Below, piece after piece: positions 10,902 through 23,299 of a DNA stretch of 64,000 nt (positions within the stretch are counted from its first letter, which is position 1; each line of letters opens with the position of its first letter). The position numbers and the translations under genes were made by a program. This DNA comes from Cephalotus follicularis (taxonomy: Eukaryota; Streptophyta; Magnoliopsida; Oxalidales; Cephalotaceae), in contig BDDD01002248.1 in assembly GCA_001972305.1 (NCBI GenBank), positions 1-64,000 of the forward strand, in the 5' to 3' direction. The notes beneath the pieces were generated by a model that had not been told where the DNA came from, did no database searches, and was given only the letters and a program-made list of their open reading frames with translations.

Positions 10902-13485
10902 GGCGTAAAGAAGAACTGCCTGTGAGGATATTAACCACTAATCATTAATTTGATATAAACTAAAACACGTGGGACTGAATTGGAATGCAATTTGGGTAAT
11001 TTGTTTATTTGTCAATAACTTTTTATAAGGTCCTTGGTCTCTCACGAAATTATATCTTATATTCATATCTTCGTCCTCTTTGAAGATCTTTCTCCCATTG
11101 CCTGTTCCCTTGCCAATGTTCATTCAATTCATTCGCAAATTGTTTGTAAAAAAACACCCAAATAGTGACGCTTCAAGCTTGGTACTTGACCCTTTATTCC
11201 CTGAAAATGTTGCTTCAATGGTTTAAAAGAATAATCAAACCGCTAGAGATAGATAAATTATTGGGTACGTACGGTATACAGGTACATAGCAACTATTCTT
11301 TCTCATTTTACTAAGGAAAACCGTGTGCTCGTCTTTTTAAGCGAGGGACTGTTCCAATACGGTTCAACCCTCTAAAAAAACTGAAAAGATTAATTTACAC
11401 ATAGCATCAGATAATTTAATTTGTTTTTGTTTCTAATATTATAGATGGGTTTGCTATTTAATCCTATTTGTTGTGGCATCGATTGTCAGCCGCCTCTTAA
11501 ACATAATGATGGTTCTCATAATACATAAGAGCTATGTTAATAGAAAAGCATGGGATCCCCGGCCGCTCGAGGAATTGTTTCTTTTATAATAACGTCAAAT
11601 GGCAATGCACAAAAAATATAATGATTCTCTTATACTTTCCACTTGTACATGTGTAGTATATAAATTACATATTAATGTGTAGTATATAAATTACATATTA
11701 ATGGGTCGTATGCAAGCTCATTGTCCTTTTTGTCGAGATATTCTATGACTTCAATTACCCTCTTGTTTGAACTTTCTTTCTTTATGTTACCTATATATTA
11801 GTAATATGTATAGAAGAGGAATCATAATGGTTCAATATATATTTTGTTTTCTCTTAGCCATGCAAGTTCTTCAATTCGTTTTGATATTTAAGCTTATCAA
11901 TAATCTACCACAAAGTTGTCTTATGATCCCTCTTGTGAGATAACCCTAGTTTTTCTTTTTGCTTGCTGAAAATTATACTTGTATTTTTATTAATGATTGC
12001 AAGACTTAGAATTCAGTATTCCAAAAGCATACTTATTAAAATAGATATTTCATTTCTAACGGACAAAACAATTAAGATGAAAGATTGGATCTCAATCTAA
12101 TATCAAGCTAAAGTTTTAATATCTAACTTATAAACATTTTCGCGAGGGTAAAAATTAGAAAATGTTCATATTGTGAAAATGATCAATTTAGTATTTTAGT
12201 TATCGAGAAGTGTTGTTCTCAAGTGATAGCAAAACGGGTAACATGTTTTGGCTTAAAGAGTAACTCGTTACTAAATGGGTTGTGATTTATAGACATGTAG
12301 CCAACTGATCATTTACTATATATGGATAAACGGATAACCCATTAAAATGGAAACAAAATTTTGAAATAATTATATATTCTTAATCATAAAATATATTATG
12401 CCTAGAATAAACGGGTGTGATAAAAATTAATAATTTGATTAAAAAAAAACTTAGAAGTGTATTTTTTATCCCAAAAAAATAAGATTAAATGAGTTGGATA
12501 ACTAGTCATTGTTTCCGATCCGTTTATTTGAACATGCATATTTATCCGTAGTTAATTCCGCATATTTTTAAACGGATAAACACTTACTTTGTATCTCTAT
12601 TTCTCGTGAACTCGCCCAAGTTATGTTGGCACTAAGCTAGATTCGCATACTAGTTTAAGCGTGAGCGGCCATGCTTAGATATAAAATTAGATGTCAAAAA
12701 TGGGAAAAGCCAACTTTTCCTAGCTTTGAATAGAAACAAGCGATGAAAGTGCCGCCACTATTATAAACCTTCCCTTGAAATTAATTGAATAATTATTTCC
12801 CTTTTTTTTCTTTTGATGTGACATTTGAGAATGGTATATATGTCGTGAATCTTGCAGAAAATATTCCTTTTTGTCGTTTCCTCCCGCGATTGGGGAGTCC
12901 CTCCCCGACCTCTCGCCTGTTTAAAGTTTTCTCTTTATATATTTTATGATTTTCTGTTGTGTGCTTGAGCTTTAGTGCGCCAGTGTGTTAAATTTTAGTA
13001 TTTATAGAAATTGAACAGCATGCGGGAGGCTGTTGTTTGATAGCGACTTTAGCTGGACGACAATGGATCTCCATGTAGTCGAATTTTAACAATAGTGGTC
13101 AAGTTGTTAAAAGTCCAAGATATTGATTATTTAATATCTTTGAACTGTTTGTGTTGAGATGATTATATCTCCTACGTTGATTGAGTATCAAAGACTTACC
13201 TATTTTAAATATTTGAAGGATTCCTCTTTATTATAAATATGTTTTTTGGGTTGGACAATAAATCTTAACACAGTATTAAAGCATGGCAAGTTCAATTATT
13301 TAATTTCCACCGTAATCGTAATATTTGACGTTGCTTGAGATATTAATTTCTGATTTGTTGTGAAACCCGGTGTTAAGTTCTTGTGTCATATCATTATTAT
13401 TACATTGCGCATTAACCCAATATTCGATTATTTTCGTGAAAACGGTTGTTTATTATTTGCGCATATGATATTTCATTTCGCGTTG
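10902..13485. other. Intergenic, no gene recognised
   Basis: AT-rich. It contains a tandem pair of 26-27 bp units (TGTAGTATATAAATTACATA...) near 11652-11705. A restriction-site-like string lies at 11552-11577 (see findings). The stretch 12225-12590 is rich in AACGGGTAAC / AACGGATAA motifs in both orientations, resembling decayed hAT-type MITE sequence. No coding region is supported. Confidence 0.5.
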
Positions 13486-13489
13486 TCTG

Positions 13490-13640
13490 TATGAAACAAT
13501 TTATTCCACATTTGTTGGATGTCAATGGCCTATCTATTTTAGTTCCATTTCTTCGTAGCCAAAAACTTCTTCGTTGTGTTGATGGTTTCACACCATGTCC
13601 TTCCCCACCATCTTGGGCTACTAGCATTTTACTTCTTATA
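13490..13640 (+). pseudogene. Short Copia gag fragment
   Basis: The translation contains VPFLRSQKLLRCVDGFTPCP, which has the pattern of the N-terminal part of Copia gag proteins (a leucine-rich stretch ending in a VDG.xPCPP-like motif). The sequence on both sides does not continue the homology. There is no zinc knuckle and no LTR nearby, so it is a scrap. Confidence 0.45.
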
Positions 13641-14009
13641 TAAGAAAAATTTTGAACATATCTTGAGTGGTATATTTGGATGCTCTCATTCAGATCAGAC
13701 AGAATATGTTCCATTATCCTTAAGCAATGCATGCTTTGTTAAAACTGTGAAATTTGCTTTCTTGTAATTGTACACTATACCAGAGTCTATACTTGAATTC
13801 GCAAGACTTCCTTCGACGTATAAAGCATGGCATGTAAAGAGAAGAGATGGGTCACCAATATGAGCATAACGACTATAATTAGCTCCTATAATTCACTCAA
13901 AAAGGATGATATTGAACTAACATTTCACCATAGTGGAACTTGATACACGGATCGAAATGAGGTAACCATGAAAAATTAGGGTCCAAAAAAGGAATTTGCT
14001 AAATCCAGG

Positions 14010-14011
<2 letters not shown>

Positions 14012-14081
<70 letters not shown>
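14012..14081. repeat. Compound microsatellite (CT)n(CA)n
   Basis: An uninterrupted CT run to about 14047 is followed directly by a CA run to about 14081. Confidence 0.97.
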
Positions 14082-14083
<2 letters not shown>

Positions 14084-14564
14084 TTTGTATAACATGCATC
14101 TTCGGGTCACAGGGTACGGTTGTCTGTCATTAGTGTGCATGCGCCATGCAAATTGCAAACCTCTTTCATTTGTTCTGTCCTTCCATTAACAATTTCAAGT
14201 TGGTAGTGATTTCTTTGTTGACAGTGGACTCTAAATTTCACAGTCATCCATTCTGTTCAAACTTGTGATCATTAAGGTCACTGCCGCCTGCCGGGATATA
14301 TTAAAACACAAAACCATCATGGAGTAGGTACATAAACTTTAAAACCTAGAATATATATAATATGAATGGGCAACCAGAGGTTCGTGGAAGACAAATTATT
14401 TACCTTTATTATTGTCTCACGGTCATGAGTGGCGTACCTAGTACCCACCATTGAAATATTCAACATTTGCCTTATTGAACCTTTTGTTGTTCTTTGTTAT
14501 CGTGTTGGTGGTACTGATTATCTTTTGCTATCCTGGCAGCCTTTTTTGAATGTTAACGGTCCCT

Positions 14565-15219
14565 CCACAGCCAGAAGTTTTACTGGCTACAATCACTCCT
14601 TGGAATGATAGTTGTAGTGATTTCTACGGAGCCTTGGTTGACGTTGTGGAGATCAATTTCTACGGAAAAGACACAAAGTTTTTTTATTCAAGTGTGATTG
14701 GGTTGACACTTTGAAGAGAGGTACCATAGTGGATGAGTTTGGGATTGTTCGTCTGAACCCAGAAAAGGCACTCCCTACGAGTCGTTCATGCTAGCAAGTC
14801 AAGCTGTGTAGGTGTTCTACTCACCCAGAGTTTCCAATGATCGTAGGTACAAAGGGTGGGTGACTATGATAAAAACGAAATCTAAAAATGCCTACAGCCT
14901 TCCTAATTATGAAGAAGAAGATGGAGACGATTTGGGTTTGGATATGACATTGCAAGAAGATGTCACCACTGGTCCACTATGATCATTTGCAGTTGATTTA
15001 AGACCTAAAAGTGAAGATTCCCTTCGAGGAGATGGGGAATGGGAGGAGGTAGTTTTGCCTCCAAATATTCAAATAAGAGATCATACGTCAGACCATGACA
15101 ATACGGACGACGAGGAAGATGAATGGGAAGACGATGATTCTGATATGGATGAGGAGGACGAAGTGATGGAATATGATTGCAATAGTCAAGACAACATGGA
15201 TATTGATAGCATAGATTAA
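14565..15219 (+). pseudogene. CACTA transposase (TNPD-type) C-terminal fragment, frameshifted
   Basis: One frame reads EVLLATITPW, VDVVEINFYGKDTKFFLFKC and DWVDTLKRGTIVDEFGIV. After a frameshift near 14770 it reads ESFMLASQAV, a stop, and VFYSPRVSNDRRYKGWV. These match the DUF4216 domain found at the C-terminus of plant CACTA transposases. The tail from about 14983 to the stop at 15219 is strongly acidic (Asp/Glu-rich), as is usual for this protein. Only the end of the protein is present, and it has a frameshift and internal stops, so it is inactive. Confidence 0.7.
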
Positions 15220-15373
15220 AGTGTAAGTTAATAGTGTAGTATATGTAGTAAGTACTGTTTGCAATAGTATTCTTAATATTCTAATTTGGCACGACATTGT
15301 AATTTGATAATATATAGTAGGACAACTGTATATAGTTTGTATCATTTTTAAATACGGTGAGTTCTTGCAGATA

Positions 15374-17005
15374 TGCCTCGCAGAGTCACACGTTCCTCTA
15401 TTCTTGGAGATTCCACCACACCCTCTAGATCTACGCATCATGAGACGGACTCCATGGAGTTAGACACACGGGAGCAGGATACCGATGTTCCCAGTGCCAG
15501 TAAGGAAATTTGTTATGTCACGATATTTGACCTTAAACTATTTTTAGTATTGTCGAACCTTTTTTGTTATGTCTTGTTATATATGTTTACAGTAAAACGT
15601 AACCATGTTTTTGAATCAGGTTCCCATTAGCGACGGATGAGGGAAGCTAGTAGAGGGGCGGACTTGCCCCCGCGAGGGGTTGATTATAGGCCTATTCGGT
15701 ATATCAGTGCCAATGGGTAAGTAACTAGTAATTTAAATACATTTTTTTAAAACTAACATATGATGTTGGTGCTAATATTTGTTTAATTGCAGGTGTTTTG
15801 AGGAGATGGACGTGAAGAACACCATAACGTCTATCATCAAGAGCAGAATACTACAACCATGGACCACGTGGAGCCAGTGGCCTGATGCAGAGAATGAACT
15901 ACTGTGGGAGAAGCTATTGGTGGGTAAAACTGTTGCAGTTAACAATCAATATTATTCAGGATTTTTTTTAAACTCGTTGTTTGACACTGATGTTTTGTAG
16001 GACTACTTCCACTTTCTTTCATCTGATGCACACATCAGACTTCCATTCTATAGTTATGTGCAGGAGAATTACCCAAAATGAATGCGTAACTATAGGAGGA
16101 TGGCAATGAGGGGTGCTGATGTGCAGCAGATGAGCCCTGAGTGCATGCAACATTGCCCTGTAGAGATACCACGACCAGTGTGGGATGAGATGGTGAACAG
16201 GTGGATGTCCGAGGAATTTCATAAGTGGGCAAGAACAAATGCCACCAATAGGACGAACGAAGCACACACCACCTACACTGGCGGTTGTCACACGATGGAA
16301 AGACAGCTTCAGATTGGGGTAAGTAATAAACTTAATTTATAATTATGGTGCTTAATAAACTTAATTTGTGTTTCAAACTAATTTTAAATTACATTTGACT
16401 TGCAAGGGGCCAAGGGGAAACATACTAGGGATGTACTATGAAACTCATCGGAAGGAGGGGAATGATACTCTTCCACCTCCTATTATAATGGAGAGGATGG
16501 TGAGTCACAAACTGAAATGAATGTCAATTACCCTTTATATGTCAATCACTTAACTGATTAATCTTGTATTTTTTTGTAGGAGAAGTACCGGGCTGGATAC
16601 TGTGGAGGGGCCCGACGGTACTAGTACGCCGGCTCCCTTCGACGTTGTGGCATGGACAGAGGCGACTAGAGGTTCGCGGAAGGCAAGATCCGTGGATTGG
16701 GGAACTACCTGACTTCCACGAAGATGCTACCACAAGAACTTCGAGGTGCTCAGTCGGGAGTGGGAGGTCAGAGTCACCCATTCTGTTTACAGCCATCACA
16801 GACCGGCCCAGGGCTGGACGTAGTCGCAGACCTTCGCCAGCAGATGGACCGGGTGGAGTCGAAGTTGAAGACTTTTATGGATCGAATGACGCAGATGATG
16901 GGGTCTCAGTCCACATGCACACCATCTGATCAGAGTTTACCGCGGACTCGGCACCCCCCCTTCCAGCCATCTTCAGACTTGGATTATAGCGAAGATGAGT
17001 CATAG
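15374..17005 (+). pseudogene. CACTA second ORF (Ptta/En/Spm plant transposase-like), degenerate
   Basis: Exon-like blocks are separated by introns with GT-AG ends: about 15374-15500, 15629-15719, 15793-15920, 16001-16320, 16404-16500 and 16580-17005. Diagnostic stretches include VPRPVWDEMVNRW-like sequence (IPRPVWDEMVNRWMSEEFH), THTGG-like TYTGG, a glycine motif GNILGMYYETHRKEG, and a C-terminal coiled-coil-like ADLRQQMDRVESKLKTFMDR. These fit the second protein of CACTA elements, which binds subterminal repeats. In-frame stops in at least three blocks (for example after QENYPK at 16079-16081) show it is broken. Confidence 0.65.
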
Positions 17006-17259
17006 TTTGTTTAGTTTGACACATTTTAAGACTGGTTGTAAACGTATTACACTTTTTATATATATGTTGTAAAGCTCGTTTACATTGTTCTGTTAGTTTA
17101 CTATGAATGAAATGTGTTTTTTAGTAGTTATGGATGGAGTCAATTACACAATTGTGAAATATAAACTGTTATTGTGGCTGCTGCTGAAATAAATTGCATG
17201 TTTTGCTTGGATATAGGGGAATGGATTCTGCTGATAGTTCCATCTGTATAACCTGCAGA

Positions 17260-17670
17260 ATGGCGAAGGCATGGCGAGGGCATTTTGCAGAAAACACACA
17301 GGGCAAGGGTCTAAACCCCCGCCAAGCCCTCGCCACGGTGAGGGCACGATGAGGGTTGGCGATGGGATATTCGTTTACGAACAGGTGACGGCAAGGGGAA
17401 ATTGCCCTAGCTATGCCCTCGCCATGGCAAGGGTATGGCGAGGGTAGGGGTACTAACCTCGCCATGGCGAGGGTATTGTGGCGAGGGGATACAGCCCTAG
17501 ACATACCCTCGCCATGGCGAGAGCAGTATACGGCGAGGGGACTTAACCATCGTCGTGCCCTCGTCACACCCTCGCCGAGTTGAGGGCAAGGAGGAATTTG
17601 ACGAGGGTTTTTTCCCCTCGCCATGCCCTCACCGTTGACTCAACGGCGAGGGGAAGTGCCATCGCCGTAA
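17260..17670. repeat. Subterminal palindromic repeat array of the CACTA element
   Basis: Many copies of CTCGCC / GGCGAGGG occur in both orientations, several fused into the palindrome CTCGCCATGGCGAG. This block is far more GC-rich than its surroundings, as expected of transposase-binding sites. It differs in sequence from the GCGGTCGG array of the CACTA element at the left edge, so two distinct CACTA families are present. Confidence 0.8.
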
Positions 17671-17688
17671 CCCTGTTTTTTAGTAGTA

Positions 17689-18158
17689 ATATCTGCAAGA
17701 ATCGATAGTATTTTCCACAAAACCAATGGAATGGACCACCTCTTAGAATTTAAATACCATTGCCGAGAAGTCTGTTTAAGTTCATAAATGGACTTCTTTA
17801 TCCTGCAAACCATACGCTTATTACCATCAACTTTATATCCCTCAGGTTGCTCCATATAAACCTCATAAGTAAGATTCTCATTCAGAAAAACAGTTTTGAC
17901 ATATATTTGATGGAGTTCCAAGTCAAAATGCATGGAAAGAGCCAAGATAATTCTAAAGAAGTCTTTGGAGGACACAAGTGAAAAAGTTTTAATGTAATCA
18001 ATGACATGCTTCTGTGTATACTCTTTTGCTGCTAGTCTGGTTTTAAACCTCTCTATATTCCCTTTAGAATCCCTCTTAGTTTTAAACACCCACTTACAAC
18101 CAGTGGGTTCAAGACCATCAAGAGGCTCAACAAGCTCCCAAACACCATTGTGTCCCAT
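17689..18158 (-). pseudogene. Copia reverse transcriptase fragment cut by the CACTA end
   Basis: On the minus strand the translation contains VWELVEPLDGLEPTGCKWVF, RFKTRLAAKEYTQKHVIDY, DVKT-like YVKTVFLNENL, YMEQPEGY and SIYELKQTSRQWYL. These are consecutive motifs of the N-terminal half of Copia reverse transcriptase. After a frameshift the reading becomes SIGFVENTIDSC and then stops at the CACTA terminus (about 17689), before the YVDD catalytic motif. Substitutions such as LYGLKQ to IYELKQ show decay. The continuation on the far side of the CACTA element was not found. Confidence 0.8.
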
Positions 18159-18306
18159 GAATTTTAAATTAATTCAAAAAACTAAAGAGGAAGATAGAGT
18201 GCATGATTTTGAATATTGTATAGGCATGAGAGCTAAATTTTGGACCGGTTTAAGGAAGGAACTTGCACTGTGTTGCTAAATTATGAGTTAAATCGTAGGA
18301 GGGTAA

Positions 18307-18342
<36 letters not shown>

Positions 18343-20337
18343 CAAGATTTGTTAGAGGAGAAATGGCCTGCATTTTAGTAACCACTTGAATTTATGTTTT
18401 CGTCTTTTATTTTTAATGGACTTATTTTCTTTAAATTGTTAAATGGATTGGGCTTTTAGTGATAGCATTAGTTATGTCCTTCACAAAACTGTTATTAAAA
18501 CCCAATATTCTTGTAGTGATTTCAGAAACCAGACCAACAAGGTGGATAACAAAACCTTGCGATCTCTATAATAACTCTCCATTATTGCACAAGACAATAT
18601 ATTTTGGAAATTAAAGAACACTGATGAAAATATTCCCATTAGTTAAATTCGGTTTCTTCTAAATAGATAAAACACTATTTAATAGTAAAATAAATTGATT
18701 TGAATTGGAAATCAAAATAAGTAAACAATTATGTTCATTCTAGTATCTTCGTGTGGATGGGTGATTAGAGAACAATCTGAGGACAAAACTACATTGTGCT
18801 AACATGTAAAGGATTGACTTGTAGTACTACTACTATAACGGAACTATACTGTAGATAATAAGAGATTGGCACTTGATGCTTGAAATTCTAGTATTCAAAA
18901 ATAGAGTGTTCTATTTGATAATTAAAGCATCTAACTATATTAGAAGCGTTATTTGATGTCAAACAAAGTTATCCTGCGTATATATGACACTTAGTTGAGT
19001 TTGTAATGCATCTTTTCATAGATATTAGCCAGACATGATGTCATTGATTTGTCATATATTTGAGATAAACCGTAATTAAAATATCTCAAAATTTTCTACA
19101 CAATACTCCATTCAAATCATGCATTTGAATACTCCATTCAACCTAAACCTTGAGAATCTAATAATAATGTCCAAGCTCTTTGGAGATTGTGTCCTTATTA
19201 AAGCCCATAACTGCAAAAGCATATGTTCTGTCAGCGCCTTCAAGGCCCATAAAATTTGGGCTTTCCATAGAGGTTCTGGTCTCTAACTTTATCTTGTCCA
19301 AAAGGATATGGGCCAAATGGCAGCTCCCATTTTTTAATGGGTGAAATGAGCTAGCTTTTTGAGGTCAGCCTAATTATCTGTACAAAAGCCGAGACTAATT
19401 GGGCCTTATTGATTGTGTAAACTATCTATTGGGTCTTATCAAAGTTGAAAGCAAGCCGAGCCCCATGATTTCCCAATACTTGCTTGTAAGGATAAATAAC
19501 GTCAATAAATAACTTATAAGGAACCTTTTTTTAATTTCTGGGTGTGTAAACAAAAGCTATATTCTATGAATTGCTTAAGGGTTTAGTACTTATTGGTTCC
19601 ACAGTTTTTGGGTTTAGTTTTTAACATTCCTAACGTCTTGAAAAAAACTTTGATTCTTTTTCCTAATGCAACATATTTAATAGTATGACATACGACATAT
19701 TTTTATCACCACAAATATGAAGGATCAATTTGGAAAATCTTTTGAATTTAAAAACTATTTGTATACAATAAATATTTGTGTTACTACAAGAAAAGTTAGG
19801 AAGATTGAGAACTAAAGGGACAATCAACATGTGTTGGTCTCATCTTTTAGGACACCTAGAAACAGAGGGTATGTCGATACTCAAAATTGCTTGAAAACGT
19901 AGCATACAAGATTTGTGCATCTGTAGGTTCTGTTGAATTGCTTTATTTACATTTGACCAGGATAAAGCACTCATACTGAGATAAACAGTGTATCGAATAC
20001 CTTGTGTGAATATTAGTTTACCAGTAGGCACAACACAACACAACATTCCATTACACTAATCAGTATCCACACATTGTTTGTATTGAAAATTGTTTCCCTC
20101 AAAATTGATTAGCTGATATATACATGATATCCAATAAGATATAATCATGACAAACAAAACCCAAAAACAAAAGATCAACAGGGTGTTGATTCAAATGGAA
20201 AAGATAAAACAAAAAATGTTGGCATTGTGAATGGATGGCAGCCAAAATTCTCATCCAAGGCAGCATCCTGTCAGCTTCTGCAATTAAATTAGTTGAAGTT
20301 TATATGCACACAATTCCACAAGTGAATGCATCATTGT
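18159..20337. other. Intergenic, including a TGGGCY-rich stretch
   Basis: An (AG)n run lies near 18314-18340. A CACTA-like terminal string TTCTTGTAGTG ends at 18519, and TACTACAAGAAAA starts at about 19783, but no element can be delimited. At 19200-19450 five TGGGCY/RGCCCA motifs cluster (see findings). The last 100-300 bp next to 20338 are presumably the 3' untranslated region of the sulfotransferase gene. No coding sequence is supported. Confidence 0.5.
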
Positions 20338-23299
20338 CTAATAGTCAGAACGGAGGAAACTTTCATAGACTGTTCCATTGAGCGTTTTGTTGACATCGTC
20401 CCAATTCTTGATATGATCTGATAATGGCCCTTTGTGTATCTTAACTTGTCGACTAGTTAATTCCATCTGCGGTAGGCTCAGAAACTCTTGAACTTCTTTC
20501 AGTTTCTGTACAATGCGTGAAGAACAATGGCCATCAAGCTAAGACAGCAATGAACAATGAATCATACATACAATATATATGCAGCAGTCGAATAGTATAT
20601 GATGCCATGGTGTATGATCTAATTTGTTTTTAAAGAATGACTTCAAGCAGTATTTCTTTATAATTATAAAGAAGTCATTGGAAAATTTTTTGAAGAGCAG
20701 TGATGCGAATTGAAAATGAGAAAGGGAAAGATATAAGTCTGGTAAATATATAGCAAACTGCTTCATGAAGAGTTGCTTATCAACTACGACACGATAGTTT
20801 GTCATAATCCTTACCGTGCGGTTCTTGATGAGATCCTCATAATACAGAATGATGTGGCGGGTGCTATTAAAGTATTCTAAAGCCTTTGCCGCTGTCACCT
20901 CTGCTTCCTTCAGATGAGTTATCAATGATGTAGTATTGGGTGTCGGTTTGTAGCTCGAAAGTTTATCAGCCTACAAGGAGTTACCAGTAAATATTTCAAG
21001 ATCATGTGTGCAATCAAGATCATGGGGGCACGCATGCGTGCACACATATGTATATTTATGAGAGAGAGAGAGAGAGAGGGAGAGAGAGAGACAGACCTCT
21101 TCCGCTGAATGAACATGAGATTTATGGGTCCCATTTAATAGCTTAGCATGGCGATCATAGGAATTTGCAAGAACTGAAACCATCCGACGCAACAGATTCC
21201 GTCGGAAAAGGATTATAGCAGAAACACCCCTGCGGTTGAAGTACTCAACGATTTTGGTATGGTGCGCCATTAATCCCTGCAAAATTTTTGACAACATCTG
21301 TAAACTCTTCCACAGTCTTTGCATGTAACGAACATCCAAAGATGAAGTTAAAGTTATATCCTTATACTGTGTTATAACAAACACTGTTGGGGTTCAGCTA
21401 CTTTCTTCCCAACCCTCAAAAGTAACATGGCCTAACAACTACTGCAACTGTTTGCAGCATATGTACACTGTTGTCACGATCCACAACCTACATATGGAAA
21501 ATTAGGGTGGGCACAGGCACATCGATGGGCTCCAAGAAACTCAATTGACAGACCTACACTTCCAGGGGAAGACCCGCATCACTACAATCCCATGAATTTC
21601 TATATTTTCACAAACCATTCGGAAGCTTATCCTGTTATCTCAATGTTAACTAGATGGTTCAAGACAGTGACCAGAATTGGAAAATTAAAAACCAACAAAT
21701 CTAAATACATTATATTCTCAACTTACAAGGTAGTCTGTCAGTTGGCACCACAAAGCCACTATCTAGGAGACTGCCCCTACCAATTGAATCTCATAATAGC
21801 CGAGTAAACTGTTCTCCAACTTAGACATCATGAATACATATGATTAAAAAATATATTCATTACGATTCTATTAAATAGCTTGGCAGCCGAAGATTTTGGC
21901 TTGGAGAATTGGTGAATTTAATTTACAATTTTTACCTCACATACAAGTTTATAGAGAGTCCAGCAGAAGAGTTGAAAAAAAAAAGTACTTCTAAGCCCAA
22001 GTTAAAGACATTAGTAACCTGATTAAGCATCCACTTGAATCCAACTGCTGCTGAACATTGGTTCTTGGAAGCACTATTGAACCAGTCTAAATTGTAAACT
22101 TTATCTAGAGTCTTTATAATTGAAGAAATATTCTTCCTCCGATCAAGAACAGAGAAAATTTCCCCATTTGAGCTTACATTAGTATGATTATTTAACAATG
22201 TCTCAAACCACCCACTTCCTGATCGCTGCATCGACAATATGGCAAAGAATCGTACAGGATTATTTGCACATTCAGACCTGTTATAACCCAACACTAAAGT
22301 ATCAGCAAATCAGATGACCAAAAACTAAAATATTAATAATAATAAAGAGGATATCAAAATGAATTACCTGCTAAAAGTTTTGGGCTTTGGATAATGCAGA
22401 TGAGGTATTTCTGATTGATTCGTTCTGCTTTCACTAGAGGGCCTGTCGATTATTTGGATGTCTTGAATATTTATCCTCGAGTGGGTGCTTATCTGCTTTA
22501 AACAAATTGTGCAGATGTAAATACCACACACCATTGCAAATACTAAAACTATCATCCTTAAAAACAGAGGGGACTTCTTGGGAGGCTTTATGATAATAGA
22601 ATCCTGTCACAAAGAAAGAGTAAAACAACATTGTGAAGAGAGTTTTCATAAAAAAAATTAATTAATTAAATAAAAAATCATAACAAATTAAATCTTCATG
22701 AATAACTTGTAAACAGAAGTTGGAAATATTGCATTATAATGCAAGTCATATTAGCAATTGGCAAGTACAGTGAAGTAGTCAAAGTACAGGAAATATAGAA
22801 CTTGGAAGTTTCCCCTGAATAATAATTTTAAATTAAAAAAAAAAAAGACATAACAGTGTAGGAAAATGAATGTGAGGGTTTAAGCCGCACAAAAAAAAAG
22901 TTCAATATATAATTATGATAACCAAACTCCAATATCAAACCCCGATCAGCACACGAACTTGAAGCATTCTGCTATGAACCCATCTATGCATATGCCTCTC
23001 CCTTACCCATCAATCACTAACAAAATTAATCAAACTTTTCAAAATATAAAAAAAAAAAAAACTTTTGGACAGCGAATTAGGATAAATGTAAAAGGAAAAC
23101 GGCATTATAATTCAAAACAAGCACAAAATATCTCATACCCACAAAACCAAAAAAAAAAAACAATTTTATTATTTAAAATGCAACTACCCAGAATAACTAA
23201 CTACTAAACTAGGGCATACCCAGAAAAAATAAACAGAAAAAAAAAGGTGAATGAATTAAAATGTAGCACCTTGTGCAATAAGCAGATGTATTCTGCCAT
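20338..23299 (-). CDS. Membrane-anchored sulfotransferase-like protein (six exons)
   Basis: Exons, by splice sites and frame: 23299-23270, 22603-22368, 22277-22019, 21276-21097, 20970-20815 and 20505-20338. All introns are GT-AG, and together the exons give 342 residues. Residues 27-45 are one membrane segment (MIVLVFAMVCGIYICTICL), suggesting a type II Golgi protein. The P-loop-like motif SMQRSGSGWFET (residues 104-115) fits the PAPS 5'-phosphosulfate site. VSAIILFRRNLLRRMVS (about 192-208) sits where the 3'-phosphate site is expected. This resembles the plant P-loop/sulfotransferase-domain family annotated as NodH-like. The acceptor substrate is unknown. An alternative acceptor would start the last exon at 20538, adding 11 codons in frame. 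The gene looks intact. Confidence 0.85.
21061..21090. repeat. (AG)n microsatellite in intron 4 of the sulfotransferase gene
   Basis: An AG run with one GGG interruption, beginning about 6 bp past the splice donor of exon 4 at 21096-21095. Confidence 0.9.

Larger units (their letters stand above)
14565..17688 (+). mobile_element. Decayed CACTA transposon with TNPD and second-ORF remnants
   Basis: Three CACTA hallmarks occur in order. First is the C-terminal part of a TNPD-type transposase (DUF4216-like). Second is a multi-exon ORF resembling the Ptta/En/Spm plant transposase family. Third is a subterminal array of CCCTCGCCATGGCGAGGG-type palindromes at about 17260-17670, ending in TTTTTTAGTAGTA at 17688. 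The expected last base is G; here it is A, so the terminal CACTA signature is mutated to TACTA. The left end was not found and the element is probably 5' truncated. It abuts a Copia reverse-transcriptase fragment, into which it evidently inserted. Confidence 0.75.

Noticed and set aside
13976..14158. Minus-strand frame with Cys-Val and Arg-Glu runs
   Set aside because: It is translation of the (CT)n(CA)n microsatellite.
17144..17624. 151- and 67-codon minus-strand frames
   Set aside because: They translate the GC-rich subterminal repeat array of the CACTA element.
18511..19795. CACTA element between TTCTTGTAGTG (ending 18519) and TACTACAAGAAAA (19783)
   Set aside because: The two ends point away from each other for a single element, and no target duplication was found.
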